Source: Poindextera sp036494815 (GTDB taxonomy: Bacteria; Pseudomonadota; Alphaproteobacteria; Caulobacterales; Caulobacteraceae). Taken from it: 64,000 bases of DNA. Both the position numbers and the translations under genes were made by a program. The notes beneath the pieces are model-generated. The model searched no databases and was not told the origin of the DNA. It was given only the letters and a program-made list of their open reading frames with translations. This document shows, piece by piece, positions 27,871-36,346 of this stretch (within the stretch, counting starts at the first letter, position 1; each line of letters opens with the position of its first letter). The stretch lies in assembly GCA_036494815.1 (NCBI GenBank), contig DASXNV010000063.1, positions 1 through 64,000 on the forward strand, read 5' to 3'.

Positions 27871-28437
27871 CTAAACCTGCATGATCTCTTGTTCTTTGGT
27901 TTTCAAGGCCTCGTCGACGCGCTTCACCGCCTCGTCGGTCAGCTTTTGCACATCGTCGGTCATGCGCTTCATTTCGTCCTGCGTGATGACCCCGTCCTTT
28001 TCCGCCTTCTTGATATCGTCGTTGGCGTCACGGCGGACGTTGCGGACGGCGATCTTATGATGTTCGGCGTATTTCCCCGCCATCTTGGCCAGATCCTTGC
28101 GGCGATCCTCAGTCAGGGGCGGGATTGGAATGCGCAGGTTCTGCCCCTCGACCACCGGATTGAGACCCAGGCCCGCATTGCGGATAGCCTTCTCCACCGA
28201 CACGACCACCCCGCGGTCCCAGACGCTCACGGTGAGCGATCGCGCGTCCGGCACGCTCACGCCGGCGACCTGGCTGATCGGCACGCTTCCGCCATAGGCG
28301 TCGACCATGACCTGGTCGAGCAGGCCCGCCGAGGCCCGGCCGGCGCGCAGGGTGCCGAATTCCTCCTTCAGGGTGGCGACGGTCTTGTCCATGCGCTCGC
28401 GATAGCGCGCCAGAACGGGTTTTTCAGCGGTGGCCAT
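27871..28437 (-). CDS. frr: ribosome recycling factor
   Basis: Frr splits the post-termination ribosome together with EF-G. The 188-residue protein has the usual length and the domain II and three-helix-bundle segments: LRAGRASAGLLDQVMVDAYG, PDARSLTVSVWD, IPIPPLTEDRRKDLAK and VRNVRRDANDDIKKAEKDG. It follows pyrH by 13 bp. Confidence 0.97.
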   Translation of the reverse strand: MATAEKPVLARYRERMDKTVATLKEEFGTLRAGRASAGLLDQVMVDAYGGSVPISQVAGVSVPDARSLTVSVWDRGVVVSVEKAIRNAGLGLNPVVEGQNLRIPIPPLTEDRRKDLAKMAGKYAEHHKIAVRNVRRDANDDIKKAEKDGVITQDEMKRMTDDVQKLTDEAVKRVDEALKTKEQEIMQV

Positions 28438-28450
28438 GGTCTCTTCTCGC

Positions 28451-29233
28451 TCAGGGCTGGTGGTGTTCGGCGCCGATGACGGTGTGCACGCCTTGGCCGG
28501 TCAGGACGTCCAGGAAGCCGCCGCGGTGGCGGATCGAGAATACGATGATCGGGATCCCGTTCTCGCGCATCAGACTGATGGCTGAAGCATCCATCACCTT
28601 CAAGTCTTGCGACAACACGTCTAGATAATTCAAGCGGTCATAACGCTTTGCGTCCGGAACCTTCTTTGGATCGGCAGTATAGACTCCGTCCACGCTGGTG
28701 CCTTTGAACAGGGCCTGGCAGCCCATTTCGGCGGCGCGCAGGGCGGCGGCGGTGTCGGTGGTGAAATAGGGATTTCCGGTGCCGGCGGCGAAGATCACCA
28801 CCCTGCCCTTCTCCAGATGGCGCTCTGCGCGGCGGCGGATATAGGGCTCGCACACCGCCTGCATGGGAATCGCCGACTGAACCCGGGTCTCGACCCCGAT
28901 CTTTTCCAGCGCGCTCTGCATGGCCAGGGCGTTCATCACCGTGGCCAGCATGCCCATATAGTCGGCGCTGGCCCGCTCCATGCCCTTGCCGGCCACAGAC
29001 AGCCCGCGGAAGATATTGCCCCCGCCGATGACGAGACACAACTCGACGCCGTGGGCGACGACTTCGGCGATGTCGGCGGCGACCGCATCAATCGTAGCCA
29101 AGTCGATGCCGAAGGCCTGTTCGCCCATCAGCACTTCGCCGGAAACCTTCAGCAGCACACGCTTATAGCGCAGCGCCGGCCGCTCGGACGGCGCCCCGCC
29201 CAGGTCGGCGAGAGAGGCGGTCGTGGTGGTCAT
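28451..29233 (-). CDS. pyrH: uridylate kinase
   Basis: PyrH phosphorylates UMP to UDP in pyrimidine nucleotide supply. The 260-residue hexameric-type kinase has RVLLKVSGEVLMG, LVIGGGNIFRG, FAAGTGNPYFTTDTAA and FKGTSVDGVYTADPKK. The N-terminal 20 residues are a family-variable extension. In most alphaproteobacteria rpsB-tsf precede pyrH; here the upstream neighbour is a cold-shock gene, which marks a rearrangement. Confidence 0.97.
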   Translation of the reverse strand: MTTTTASLADLGGAPSERPALRYKRVLLKVSGEVLMGEQAFGIDLATIDAVAADIAEVVAHGVELCLVIGGGNIFRGLSVAGKGMERASADYMGMLATVMNALAMQSALEKIGVETRVQSAIPMQAVCEPYIRRRAERHLEKGRVVIFAAGTGNPYFTTDTAAALRAAEMGCQALFKGTSVDGVYTADPKKVPDAKRYDRLNYLDVLSQDLKVMDASAISLMRENGIPIIVFSIRHRGGFLDVLTGQGVHTVIGAEHHQP

Positions 29234-29384
29234 GTCGGGCTCCGGACGGATCGGGACGAGTCGTTGAACGTCATTCTATAGCCGACCCGGACGCACCGCG
29301 TCGAACACCTGTCACACAGTTCGCGAAAATCAGGCGGTCATCACCATCTTCAGCGCGCCGGCGAGCCGGGGCCAGGCCTCAACG

Positions 29385-29420
29385 CAAAACGGGACCCGGC
29401 TCTTTTGAACCGGGTCCCGC
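29385..29420 (-). terminator. intrinsic terminator after the cold-shock gene
   Basis: On the minus strand a perfect 10-bp stem CGGGACCCGG / CCGGGTCCCG with a 10-base loop is followed by a TTTT run, about 45 bp after the csp stop. It separates csp from pyrH. Confidence 0.88.
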
Positions 29421-29464
29421 CTAAAGGTCTTCTTCACTGAGCCGAACGGCCCGGCGAAATTCGC

Positions 29465-29674
29465 TTAGAGCGCTTGCAGCGCGCCAGCGGCCATCTTGCC
29501 GCTCTTGCGGTCACGCTCGAGTTCGTAGCCGACCTTTTGGCCTTCGTTCAGGCCACGCAGGCCCGCACGTTCGACCGCCGAGATGTGCACGAACACGTCT
29601 TGGCCGCCGTCATCGGGTTGGATGAAGCCGAAACCCTTGGTCGCGTTGAACCACTTCACGGTGCCTTGAGCCAT
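29465..29674 (-). CDS. cold-shock domain protein (CspA family)
   Basis: The 69-residue single OB-fold protein begins MAQGTVKWFNATKGFGFIQP (RNP1 KGFGFI) and contains VFVHIS (RNP2). Such proteins bind single-stranded nucleic acid and melt mRNA structure. The start at 29674 has TTTGGAGA upstream; the open frame extends to 29938 but the extension has no protein character. A promoter at 29806-29834 predicts a leader of about 125 nt, the arrangement known from cold-regulated csp genes. The paralogue cannot be named from sequence alone. Confidence 0.95.
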   Translation of the reverse strand: MAQGTVKWFNATKGFGFIQPDDGGQDVFVHISAVERAGLRGLNEGQKVGYELERDRKSGKMAAGALQAL

Positions 29675-29805
29675 TTTCAGGTCTCCAAATAAATTGCGCC
29701 GACGGACTATCCGGCGGCGATCGAAATCTGAAAAGAGCGGCTGCAAGGACCGAGCGCGTCGGCGAGGTGTAAAGAGAGCAGAGCGCGACAGAGGTCGATC
29801 GCCCT

Positions 29806-29834
29806 TAAATAACCCGAGCAAACAAACCTGTCTA
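29806..29834 (-). promoter_or_regulatory. promoter of the cold-shock gene, with long 5' leader
   Basis: Reading the minus strand, TAGACA (29829-29834) and TATTTA (29806-29811) are separated by exactly 17 bp. Transcription would begin near 29800, leaving an untranslated leader of about 125 nt before the csp ATG at 29674. Confidence 0.6.
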
Positions 29835-29910
29835 GCACGACCGATATCGTCGATTTGCGATCGCAGCGCCTGCCCGTGAAGTAGGCGCCATGAGGCGCCA
29901 ATCAGGCCCA

Positions 29911-30029
29911 AGAGCCTTTCCCACTTCGATTGAATCAATCGAAGTGGGATAAAAACGGGCTCTAAATCATTGAGCTAGAGCGCTTCCTGATCGCCAAACC
30001 GGATCCACTTTGGCGAGAAGCGCTCTAGA
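29911..30029. repeat. double-palindrome extragenic repeat supplying the rnj stop codon
   Basis: The first unit holds a perfect 15-bp inverted repeat (29919-29933 and 29935-29949). The second holds CTAGAGCGCTTC (29975-29986) against GAAGCGCTCTAG (30017-30028), with an inner TCGCCAAA/TTTGGCGA arm around GGATCC. AGAGC/GCTCT boundaries resemble a widespread alphaproteobacterial intergenic palindrome family. The right edge contains the TAG stop of rnj (30025-30027). Confidence 0.85.
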
Positions 30030-31704
30030 TCCGCAAAACCGTGGTCTCGACGATCGGACGGCGGCCCCACAGACGGTGCGAGGCGCGCTTCAGGGTGCGG
30101 TTGATCGCCTGCTCCAGGGCGTCGTCATCGCCGCGATCCTCGGCGCCCAGGCGCTTGACCGCGTCCTCCACCACATCGGCCAGTTCGTCCAAGGCGTCCT
30201 CAAGGGGATTGGCGGAATCGCTGGGCAGGCCCACGGCGCGGACCTGGGGGCCGGAGGCGATACGGCCGCGCTCGTCCATGGCGATGGCGACCATCAAGAT
30301 GCCGCTATGCGAGGCATGCCGTCGTTCGCGCAGGGCCTCGCCGTTCTCGGCCGTGACCACGCCGCCGTCCACATAAAGCCGGCCGGCGGGGACCTCATCG
30401 ATGATCTCGGCCCGACCTGGGGCCAGACGGACCATGTCGCCGTTGCGCGGCGCAAGCGCCTGGCCGACCTGCAGATCCTTGGCCAGGGCGACATGCTCCA
30501 GCAGGTGCCGCCGCTCGCCATGGGTCGGCACGGCGATCTGCGGCCGGGCCCAGGCGTATATCTGTTTCAGCTCGTCCCGGCACGGGTGGCCGGAAACGTG
30601 GATTCCCGGATGGTCCCGCTCGGTGTAGAGGCGCACGCCGCGGTCGGCGAGCTTGTTCTGCAGGTTGCGGATCGGCACGTCGTTGCCCGGAATGACCCGC
30701 GAGGAGAACACGCAATGATCTCCTGGTCCCAGCTTCACATGCGGATGGGTCCCGTCGGCGATGCGCGACAGAGCCGCCCGCGCTTCGCCCTGGCTGCCGG
30801 TGCATAGATAGAGGATCTCATTGTCGCCAAAGCGACCAGCCTCGGCGTCGTTGAGGAATGGCGCGTGCCCCTTGAACAGGCCGACCGACGCGGCCGCGGC
30901 CGACATGCGGATCATCGAGCGCCCCACCAGGCAGACCCGGCGGCCATTGGCCTCGGCCGCCCGGATCACCGTGTCCATGCGCGCCACATTGGACGCGAAA
31001 CAGGCCACCGCGACCTTACCCTTCAGCGTGCCGATCAGGGCGTTCATCTTCTCGCGCACCTCGGCCTCGGAGCCGGCGACACCGTCCACGAAGACATTGG
31101 TGGAGTCGCAGACCATGGCCAGGACGCCCTCGTCGCCCAGGCGCTCAATGGCGTCAGCGTCGGTGACGCCGCCCAAAATCGGGTCCGGATCGATCTTCCA
31201 GTCGCCCGTGTGCAGGATCGTTCCCAGCGGTGTGCGAATGGCCAGGCCGTTGGGCTCGGGGATCGAGTGGGTCAGGGTGATCAGTTCGCACTGGAACGGC
31301 CCCAGATCGATCTTGCCGCTCAGCGGCACCTCGGTGATGCTGGCCTGGTCCAGGCAACCGCGCTCGCGCATCTTTTCGCGTAAGAGGAAGGCGGTGAAGG
31401 GCGTGGCGTAGATCGGCGCGCGCAGGCGCGGCCACAGCCAGCCCATGGCCCCGATATGGTCCTCGTGAGCGTGGGTCAGGACGATGCCCAGGATATCGTC
31501 TGCATGGGCCTCGATGAACTCGGGGTCCGGCAGGATGATCTCCACCCCCGGCGTCGTCTGATCGCCAAAGGTCACGCCCACATCGACGATGATCCATTTG
31601 CGATCATGCGGCGGGCCGTAGCCGTAGCAGTTGAAGTTCATGCCTATCTCGTTGGACCCGCCTAGCGGCAGGAACACGAGTTCGTCTTGGGTTTGCTTTT
31701 TCAT
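30025..31704 (-). CDS. rnj: ribonuclease J
   Basis: RNase J is a metallo-beta-lactamase/beta-CASP nuclease that matures rRNA and degrades mRNA. The 559-residue protein has LTHAHEDHIGAMGW (zinc ligands), ILHTGDWKIDPDP, VCDSTNVF, the beta-CASP motifs (FSSRVIPGNDVP, HVSGHPCRDELK, VPTHGERRHL) and a C-terminal domain. It overlaps coaX by four bases. The final residues LRI* run into the repeat at 29911-30029, whose CTAG provides the stop, so the original C-terminus may have been slightly different. Confidence 0.95.
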   Translation of the reverse strand: MKKQTQDELVFLPLGGSNEIGMNFNCYGYGPPHDRKWIIVDVGVTFGDQTTPGVEIILPDPEFIEAHADDILGIVLTHAHEDHIGAMGWLWPRLRAPIYATPFTAFLLREKMRERGCLDQASITEVPLSGKIDLGPFQCELITLTHSIPEPNGLAIRTPLGTILHTGDWKIDPDPILGGVTDADAIERLGDEGVLAMVCDSTNVFVDGVAGSEAEVREKMNALIGTLKGKVAVACFASNVARMDTVIRAAEANGRRVCLVGRSMIRMSAAAASVGLFKGHAPFLNDAEAGRFGDNEILYLCTGSQGEARAALSRIADGTHPHVKLGPGDHCVFSSRVIPGNDVPIRNLQNKLADRGVRLYTERDHPGIHVSGHPCRDELKQIYAWARPQIAVPTHGERRHLLEHVALAKDLQVGQALAPRNGDMVRLAPGRAEIIDEVPAGRLYVDGGVVTAENGEALRERRHASHSGILMVAIAMDERGRIASGPQVRAVGLPSDSANPLEDALDELADVVEDAVKRLGAEDRGDDDALEQAINRTLKRASHRLWGRRPIVETTVLRI

Positions 31705-32480
31705 GGGGTGGACGGGCCGCCGTTGCGTCGCCAGATCTCTAGAAGGCCGCGGATGGTCAGGTCGCCGTCAAAAATGTCGATATGGTCTGTCGCGCCCTCG
31801 AACAGCGAGGCCACTCCGCCCGTGGCCACCACGGTGAGCGGCGCGTGATATTCAGCCTTCATGCGCACGATCAGGCCCTCGATCAGCGCAATATACCCCC
31901 AGAACACGCCGGACTGCATGGCCTCGACCGTGCCCTTGCCGATCACATGTTCGGGGCGCTGGATGGCGATGCGGGGCAGCTTGGCCGCCGCGGTGTGCAG
32001 GGCTTGCATGGACAGGTTGATGCCGGGCGCGATGGCGCCGCCTTCGAAGGCGCCGTCGGGGCCGACAATGTCGAAGGTGGTGGCGGTGCCGCTGTCGATG
32101 ACGATCAGGCCGCCGGGATAGACAATATGGGCGCCGATGGCGTTGACCAGACGGTCGGCGCCGGCCTCAGACGGCTTTTGGATGCGGATGGGAATGCCCA
32201 ACTCGGCGTTCTCGCCGATCACCAGCGGCTCCACGTGGAGATAGCGGCGGCTGAGGTTACGCAGATTGAAAATCGACTGGGGCACGACGCTGGATATGAT
32301 GCAGGCGTCGAGATTCCCAAGCTTCAGGTTCTGCATTTCCAACAGTTGATGCAGCCAGACGGCGTACTCGTCGGCCGTGCGCATGGAATCGGTGGCCGTG
32401 CGCCACTGGGCGATCCACTCCTTGCCGTCATGCACGGCGAACAGGGTGTTGGTGTTGCCTTGCTCGATCGCCAGCAGCAT
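31701..32480 (-). CDS. coaX: type III pantothenate kinase
   Basis: CoaX phosphorylates pantothenate, the first step to coenzyme A, and is not inhibited by CoA like type I enzymes. The 259-residue ASKHA-fold protein has MLLAIEQGNTNT (phosphate loop), GADRLVNAIGAH, VIDSGTATTFDIV and GGAIAPGI. I start at 32480, where the family begins; the open frame extends further upstream into birA. It follows birA by one base. Confidence 0.95.
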   Translation of the reverse strand: MLLAIEQGNTNTLFAVHDGKEWIAQWRTATDSMRTADEYAVWLHQLLEMQNLKLGNLDACIISSVVPQSIFNLRNLSRRYLHVEPLVIGENAELGIPIRIQKPSEAGADRLVNAIGAHIVYPGGLIVIDSGTATTFDIVGPDGAFEGGAIAPGINLSMQALHTAAAKLPRIAIQRPEHVIGKGTVEAMQSGVFWGYIALIEGLIVRMKAEYHAPLTVVATGGVASLFEGATDHIDIFDGDLTIRGLLEIWRRNGGPSTP

Positions 32481-32481
32481 C

Positions 32482-33246
32482 TCACATCCCCTGGAAAAAG
32501 ATGTCGCCGGCGGTGATCCGGCGGATGGCGCCGTCGGCGAGGCGCAGGCGCAAGGCGCCGTCCACATCGAGGCCCTCGGCGACGCCCACGACCGATTCAG
32601 AGCCCAGATTAGCGGTGCAGGCCAAGCCCAACCCGTGCGCGCGTTGGGTCCAGGCCTCGGCGATGGCCGCGAAACCCTGCGCTTCCCAAAGGCCCAGCCA
32701 GCCGGCGAAGCTGCTCGACAGCCGCTCCAGCGCCTGACGCGGCGACGGCGGCGGATCGCAGCCCTCGGCGACGAAGGTGGTGGCCGGCCGGTCGGCCGAG
32801 GTCGGGGCTTCGGCCAGATTGACGCCGATCCCGCAGGCCAGCCAGAGGACGTCGTCCGCTCGACGACCGGACTCGATCAGGACGCCCGAGATCTTCTTGC
32901 CGCCCACCAGCACGTCATTGGGCCATTTCAGCGCGATCGAACTGGCCTTGATGAACTCGCGCGCCAGATCGGCCACCGCCAGGGCGGCGATGAAGGAGAC
33001 CTGCGCGGCTTCGGCTGGCGGCTTGTCGGTGAGCATGAGCAGGGTCGCGGCGAGATTGCCCCCCTGCCCGGTCTCCCAGGCTCTGCCTCGACGACCGCGA
33101 CCGGCGGTCTGACGCAGAGCCGTGATCCAAAGGGGTCCGGTCTCGCCCACCTCGGCCCGGCGTCGGGCTTCGGCGTTGGTGGAGTCGATCTCGTCCAGCG
33201 CCAGGATCGGAACCTGGACCGGGGCCGACCCCCAGTTTGCGTCCAC
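32482..33246 (-). CDS. birA: biotin--[acetyl-CoA-carboxylase] ligase (monofunctional)
   Basis: BirA attaches biotin to the carboxylase carrier protein. The 254-residue product has the catalytic biotinyl-AMP segment GRGRRGRAWETGQGGNL, then LKWPNDVLVGGKKISGVLIE and GIGVNL, and the C-terminal SH3-like domain. It lacks the N-terminal helix-turn-helix, so it is not expected to be a repressor. The start is GTG at 33246, inside the nuoN stop (TAGTG), which gives the family N-terminus VPILALDEIDSTN soon after. Confidence 0.93.
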   Translation of the reverse strand: MDANWGSAPVQVPILALDEIDSTNAEARRRAEVGETGPLWITALRQTAGRGRRGRAWETGQGGNLAATLLMLTDKPPAEAAQVSFIAALAVADLAREFIKASSIALKWPNDVLVGGKKISGVLIESGRRADDVLWLACGIGVNLAEAPTSADRPATTFVAEGCDPPPSPRQALERLSSSFAGWLGLWEAQGFAAIAEAWTQRAHGLGLACTANLGSESVVGVAEGLDVDGALRLRLADGAIRRITAGDIFFQGM

Positions 33247-34682
33247 TAGCTGAGCCCGAAGGCGGCGGCGGCCGCTTTGGACAGGGGGTCGAGGCCCTTC
33301 ATGGCGAAGATCACCACCGGCATCGAGAACAGGGCTGCGGCATAGGCGACCGCCTTGGCGTCCGCCGGCGGGGCGTCGGTGGCGCCAGGCGCCACATCGA
33401 ACCACATCACCTTGATCAGGCGCAGATAATAGAAGGCCCCCACCACGCTCGAGACCAGGCCGACCACGGCCACCCAGCCAAAGCCCGCATCGATGATGGC
33501 GCGGAATACGAACACCTTGCCGATGAAGCCGGAGAAGGGCGGAAAGCCGATGGCCGATACGGCGAAGGCGGTCATGGCCAAGGCCATGCCGGGACGCTCC
33601 CGCATCAGGCCGGCCATGTCGTCGATGGTCTCCATCGGCTTGCCGTCACGCGTCAGAGCCGTCAGGCAGGCGAAGAAGCCGGTGACGTCGATCATGTAGA
33701 GGACCATGAACACCAGCATCGACTGGTAGCCCTCGGCCGTTCCGGCCGAAAGGCCCACCAGGGCGTAGCCCACATTGGCGATCGACGAATAGGCCCACAG
33801 GCGCTTGAGGTTCTTCTGCACCAAGCCGGCGAAGGCGCCCAGCAGCATGGAGGCCACCGCTAGGATGATGATCACCTCGCGCCACTGATTGACCGCGCCG
33901 GGGAAGGCGTCGCCCAAGGCCCTGGCGAACAGGACCATGGCCGCCAGTTTCGGCGCGGCGGCGAAGAAGCCGACCACGGGGGTGGGCGCGCCCTCATAGA
34001 CGTCCGGGGTCCACATATGGAACGGCGCCGCCGAGACCTTGAAGCCCAGGCCGCAGATCAGGAACACCAGGCCGAAGATGACGCCATTGCTGGCCCCATG
34101 GTGCACGGCCGCCGCGATCTCCGGGAACCGCACCGAGCCGGCGAAACCGTAGATCAGCGAGGCGCCATAGAGCAGCAATCCTGAAGACAGGGCGCCGAGC
34201 ACGAAATATTTCAGGCCGGCTTCCGAGGCCTTGGCGTCATCGCGGCGGAAAGCGGCCAGGACATAGAGCGCCAGGGACTGCAGCTCGACCCCCACATAGA
34301 GCGAGATCAGGTCGCCGGACGAGGCCATCATGCCCATGCCTAGGGCGGCCAGCACGATCAGCACCGGGAACTCGAACTGCCGCGCATTGAGCCGGCCGAG
34401 CCAGCCCGAGCCCAGCACCACGCTCACGGCGCTGGCGCCATAGATGGCCACCTGAGCGAAGCGGGAGGCGGCGTCGGAGACGAAACCGCCGGCGAAGGCT
34501 ACGCCCGACGGGCTGACCGCGGCCAGATAGGCGGCGATCAACAGGGAGGCGCTGGCCAGCCACCCCACCAGCACGGCGCCGCGCGGCTGGGCGAAGGCGC
34601 CAAGCACAAGCAACGCCAGGGCGGCGACGGCCAGGAACAGCTCCGGGCGAACGATCAAAAGGGCGTCGGAAAAACTCATCAT
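33246..34682 (-). CDS. nuoN: NADH-quinone oxidoreductase subunit N
   Basis: NuoN is an antiporter-like membrane subunit of complex I involved in proton pumping. The 478-residue protein has about 14 hydrophobic helices; the conserved GVELQSLALYVLAAF (Glu), KYFVLGALSSGLLLYG, PFHMWTPDVYEGAPTP (Lys/His region) and the broken-helix Lys region are present. It is the last nuo gene; it starts one base after the 51-codon frame between nuoM and nuoN. Confidence 0.97.
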   Translation of the reverse strand: MMSFSDALLIVRPELFLAVAALALLVLGAFAQPRGAVLVGWLASASLLIAAYLAAVSPSGVAFAGGFVSDAASRFAQVAIYGASAVSVVLGSGWLGRLNARQFEFPVLIVLAALGMGMMASSGDLISLYVGVELQSLALYVLAAFRRDDAKASEAGLKYFVLGALSSGLLLYGASLIYGFAGSVRFPEIAAAVHHGASNGVIFGLVFLICGLGFKVSAAPFHMWTPDVYEGAPTPVVGFFAAAPKLAAMVLFARALGDAFPGAVNQWREVIIILAVASMLLGAFAGLVQKNLKRLWAYSSIANVGYALVGLSAGTAEGYQSMLVFMVLYMIDVTGFFACLTALTRDGKPMETIDDMAGLMRERPGMALAMTAFAVSAIGFPPFSGFIGKVFVFRAIIDAGFGWVAVVGLVSSVVGAFYYLRLIKVMWFDVAPGATDAPPADAKAVAYAAALFSMPVVIFAMKGLDPLSKAAAAAFGLS

Positions 34683-34683
34683 G

Positions 34684-34839
34684 TCAGCTCACCGCCACGC
34701 CTAAGCCTGCGCCGGCCATCACGACCGCCGTGGTTCTGTTGCTGCGCTTTCGGGCCTTTGCGCTCGCCATCACACCTCGCAGCCGCGCGGCCAGGCCGGC
34801 GTAGCGGGGGTGGTGACCGGGATTGGAATGAAGGGGCAT
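34684..34839 (-). CDS. hidden 51-residue ORF between nuoM and nuoN
   Basis: A 52-codon frame, ATG at 34839 to TGA at 34684, reads MPLHSNPGHHPRYAGLAARL and ends in AVVMAGAGLGVAVS, a short hydrophobic tail. It fills the gap between nuoM (ends 34843) and nuoN (starts 34682) with spacings of only three and one bases, the packing seen for real genes in this operon. It is basic in the middle (ASAKARKRSNR) and could be a small membrane-associated peptide. I know of no family; conservation would have to be tested. Confidence 0.55.
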   Translation of the reverse strand: MPLHSNPGHHPRYAGLAARLRGVMASAKARKRSNRTTAVVMAGAGLGVAVS

Positions 34840-34842
34840 CCG

Positions 34843-36330
34843 CTACCCGCCAAACATCTTGTAGGCGTCGACCAGGTGATCGACCGAGGCGGCGGTGATG
34901 TTAAACACCAGGTTCGGCTGAACCCCAAGGATCAGGGCGCCGGCGATTAGGGGGACGAACACGGCCACTTCGCGCCAGTTCAGATCATTGATGGTCGTCA
35001 GCTGCGGATTGGTGATCGAGCCGAACATGACCCGGCGATAGAGAGTCAGAGCGTAGGTCGCCGACAGGATCACCCCGGTGGCGGCCACGATCGCGGTCCA
35101 GGTCGAGACCTGGTAGGTCCCGGTCATGGTCAGGATCTCGCCCACAAAGCCCGAGGTGCCCGGCAGGCCGACATTGCCCATGGTGAACAGCATGAAGGTC
35201 GCCGCGTACCAGGGCATGCGCTCGGTCAGGCCGCCGTAGAAGGCGATCTCGCGGGTGTGCATGCGGTCATAGACCACCCCGACGCACAGGAAGAGCGCTC
35301 CGGAGATCACCCAGTGGCTGAGCATCTGGAAGATGGCTCCCTGCTCGCCCTGCACATTGCCGGAGAAGATGCCCATGGTCACGAAACCCATGTGGGCCAC
35401 CGATGAATAGGCGATCAGCTTCTTGATGTCGGTCTGCCGGAAGGCGACCAGCGAGGTGTAGACGACCGCGATCGCCGACAGGGTGAAGACCAGCGGCGTA
35501 AAATAGTGGCTGGCCGAGGGGAACATGGGGATCGAGAAGCGCAGGAAGCCGTAACCGCCCATCTTCAACAGGATGCCCGCCAGGATCACCGAGCCGGCCG
35601 TAGGCGCCTCCACGTGGGCGTCGGGCAGCCAGGTGTGCACCGGCCACATGGGCATCTTGACCGCGAACGAGGCGAAAAAGGCCAGCCACAGCAAGATCTG
35701 CAGCTTGGGATCGAAGTGATAGGTCAAAAGCTCGGGGATCGAGGAGGTGTGAGCCACGCCGATCATGGCCAGGATGGCGGCCAGCATCAGCACCGAGCCC
35801 AGCAGGGTGTAGAGGAAGAACTTGAAGGCCGCATAGACCCGGTTCTTGCCGCCCCAGACGCCGATGATCAGGAACATCGGGATCAGCTGGCCTTCGAAGA
35901 AGACGTAGAAGACCACGATATCCAGGGCGCAGAACACCCCGATGACCAGCGCTTCCAGGATCAGGAAGGCGATCATGTATTCCAGGACCCGGTTCTCGAT
36001 CGATTTCCAGCTGGCGACGATACACAGGGGCAGCAGGAACGCGGTCAGAGGCACGAACAGCACCGAGATGCCGTCCACGCCCATGCGGTAACGCCAGCCG
36101 CCGAACCAGTCGATGTTCTCCACGAACTGGAAGCCGACCTGATGCGGGTCGAACTGGGCGACCAAGAGGATCGACAGGGCGAAGGTCGCCAGGGTGGTGG
36201 CGAGCGCGATCCATTTGGCGGCGTTGTTGGCGCGCGACAAGTCCTTCTGATCGCCGAACAGGCGCAGGATCAGGATCGCGGCGACGCCGATGAAGGGCGA
36301 GAAGATGGTGAGGCTGAGGATGCCGGTCAT
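34843..36330 (-). CDS. nuoM: NADH-quinone oxidoreductase subunit M
   Basis: NuoM is an antiporter-like proton-pumping subunit of complex I. The 495-residue protein has about 14 helices with the conserved FFEGQLIPMFLIIGVWGGKN (Glu), KMPMWPVHTWLPDAHVEAPT (His/Lys), and KKLIAYSSVAHMGFV (broken helix with Lys). It follows nuoL by 16 bp. Confidence 0.98.
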   Translation of the reverse strand: MTGILSLTIFSPFIGVAAILILRLFGDQKDLSRANNAAKWIALATTLATFALSILLVAQFDPHQVGFQFVENIDWFGGWRYRMGVDGISVLFVPLTAFLLPLCIVASWKSIENRVLEYMIAFLILEALVIGVFCALDIVVFYVFFEGQLIPMFLIIGVWGGKNRVYAAFKFFLYTLLGSVLMLAAILAMIGVAHTSSIPELLTYHFDPKLQILLWLAFFASFAVKMPMWPVHTWLPDAHVEAPTAGSVILAGILLKMGGYGFLRFSIPMFPSASHYFTPLVFTLSAIAVVYTSLVAFRQTDIKKLIAYSSVAHMGFVTMGIFSGNVQGEQGAIFQMLSHWVISGALFLCVGVVYDRMHTREIAFYGGLTERMPWYAATFMLFTMGNVGLPGTSGFVGEILTMTGTYQVSTWTAIVAATGVILSATYALTLYRRVMFGSITNPQLTTINDLNWREVAVFVPLIAGALILGVQPNLVFNITAASVDHLVDAYKMFGG

Positions 36331-36346
36331 GATTTGATCCCGCTCA

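Noticed and set aside
26794..28479. 561-codon plus-strand frame over cdsA, uppS and frr
   Set aside because: It crosses three tightly packed real genes; no protein features were found.
29675..29938. N-terminal extension of the cold-shock gene frame
   Set aside because: The extension is Arg/Ser-rich without family similarity, and the promoter at 29806-29834 would start transcription inside it.
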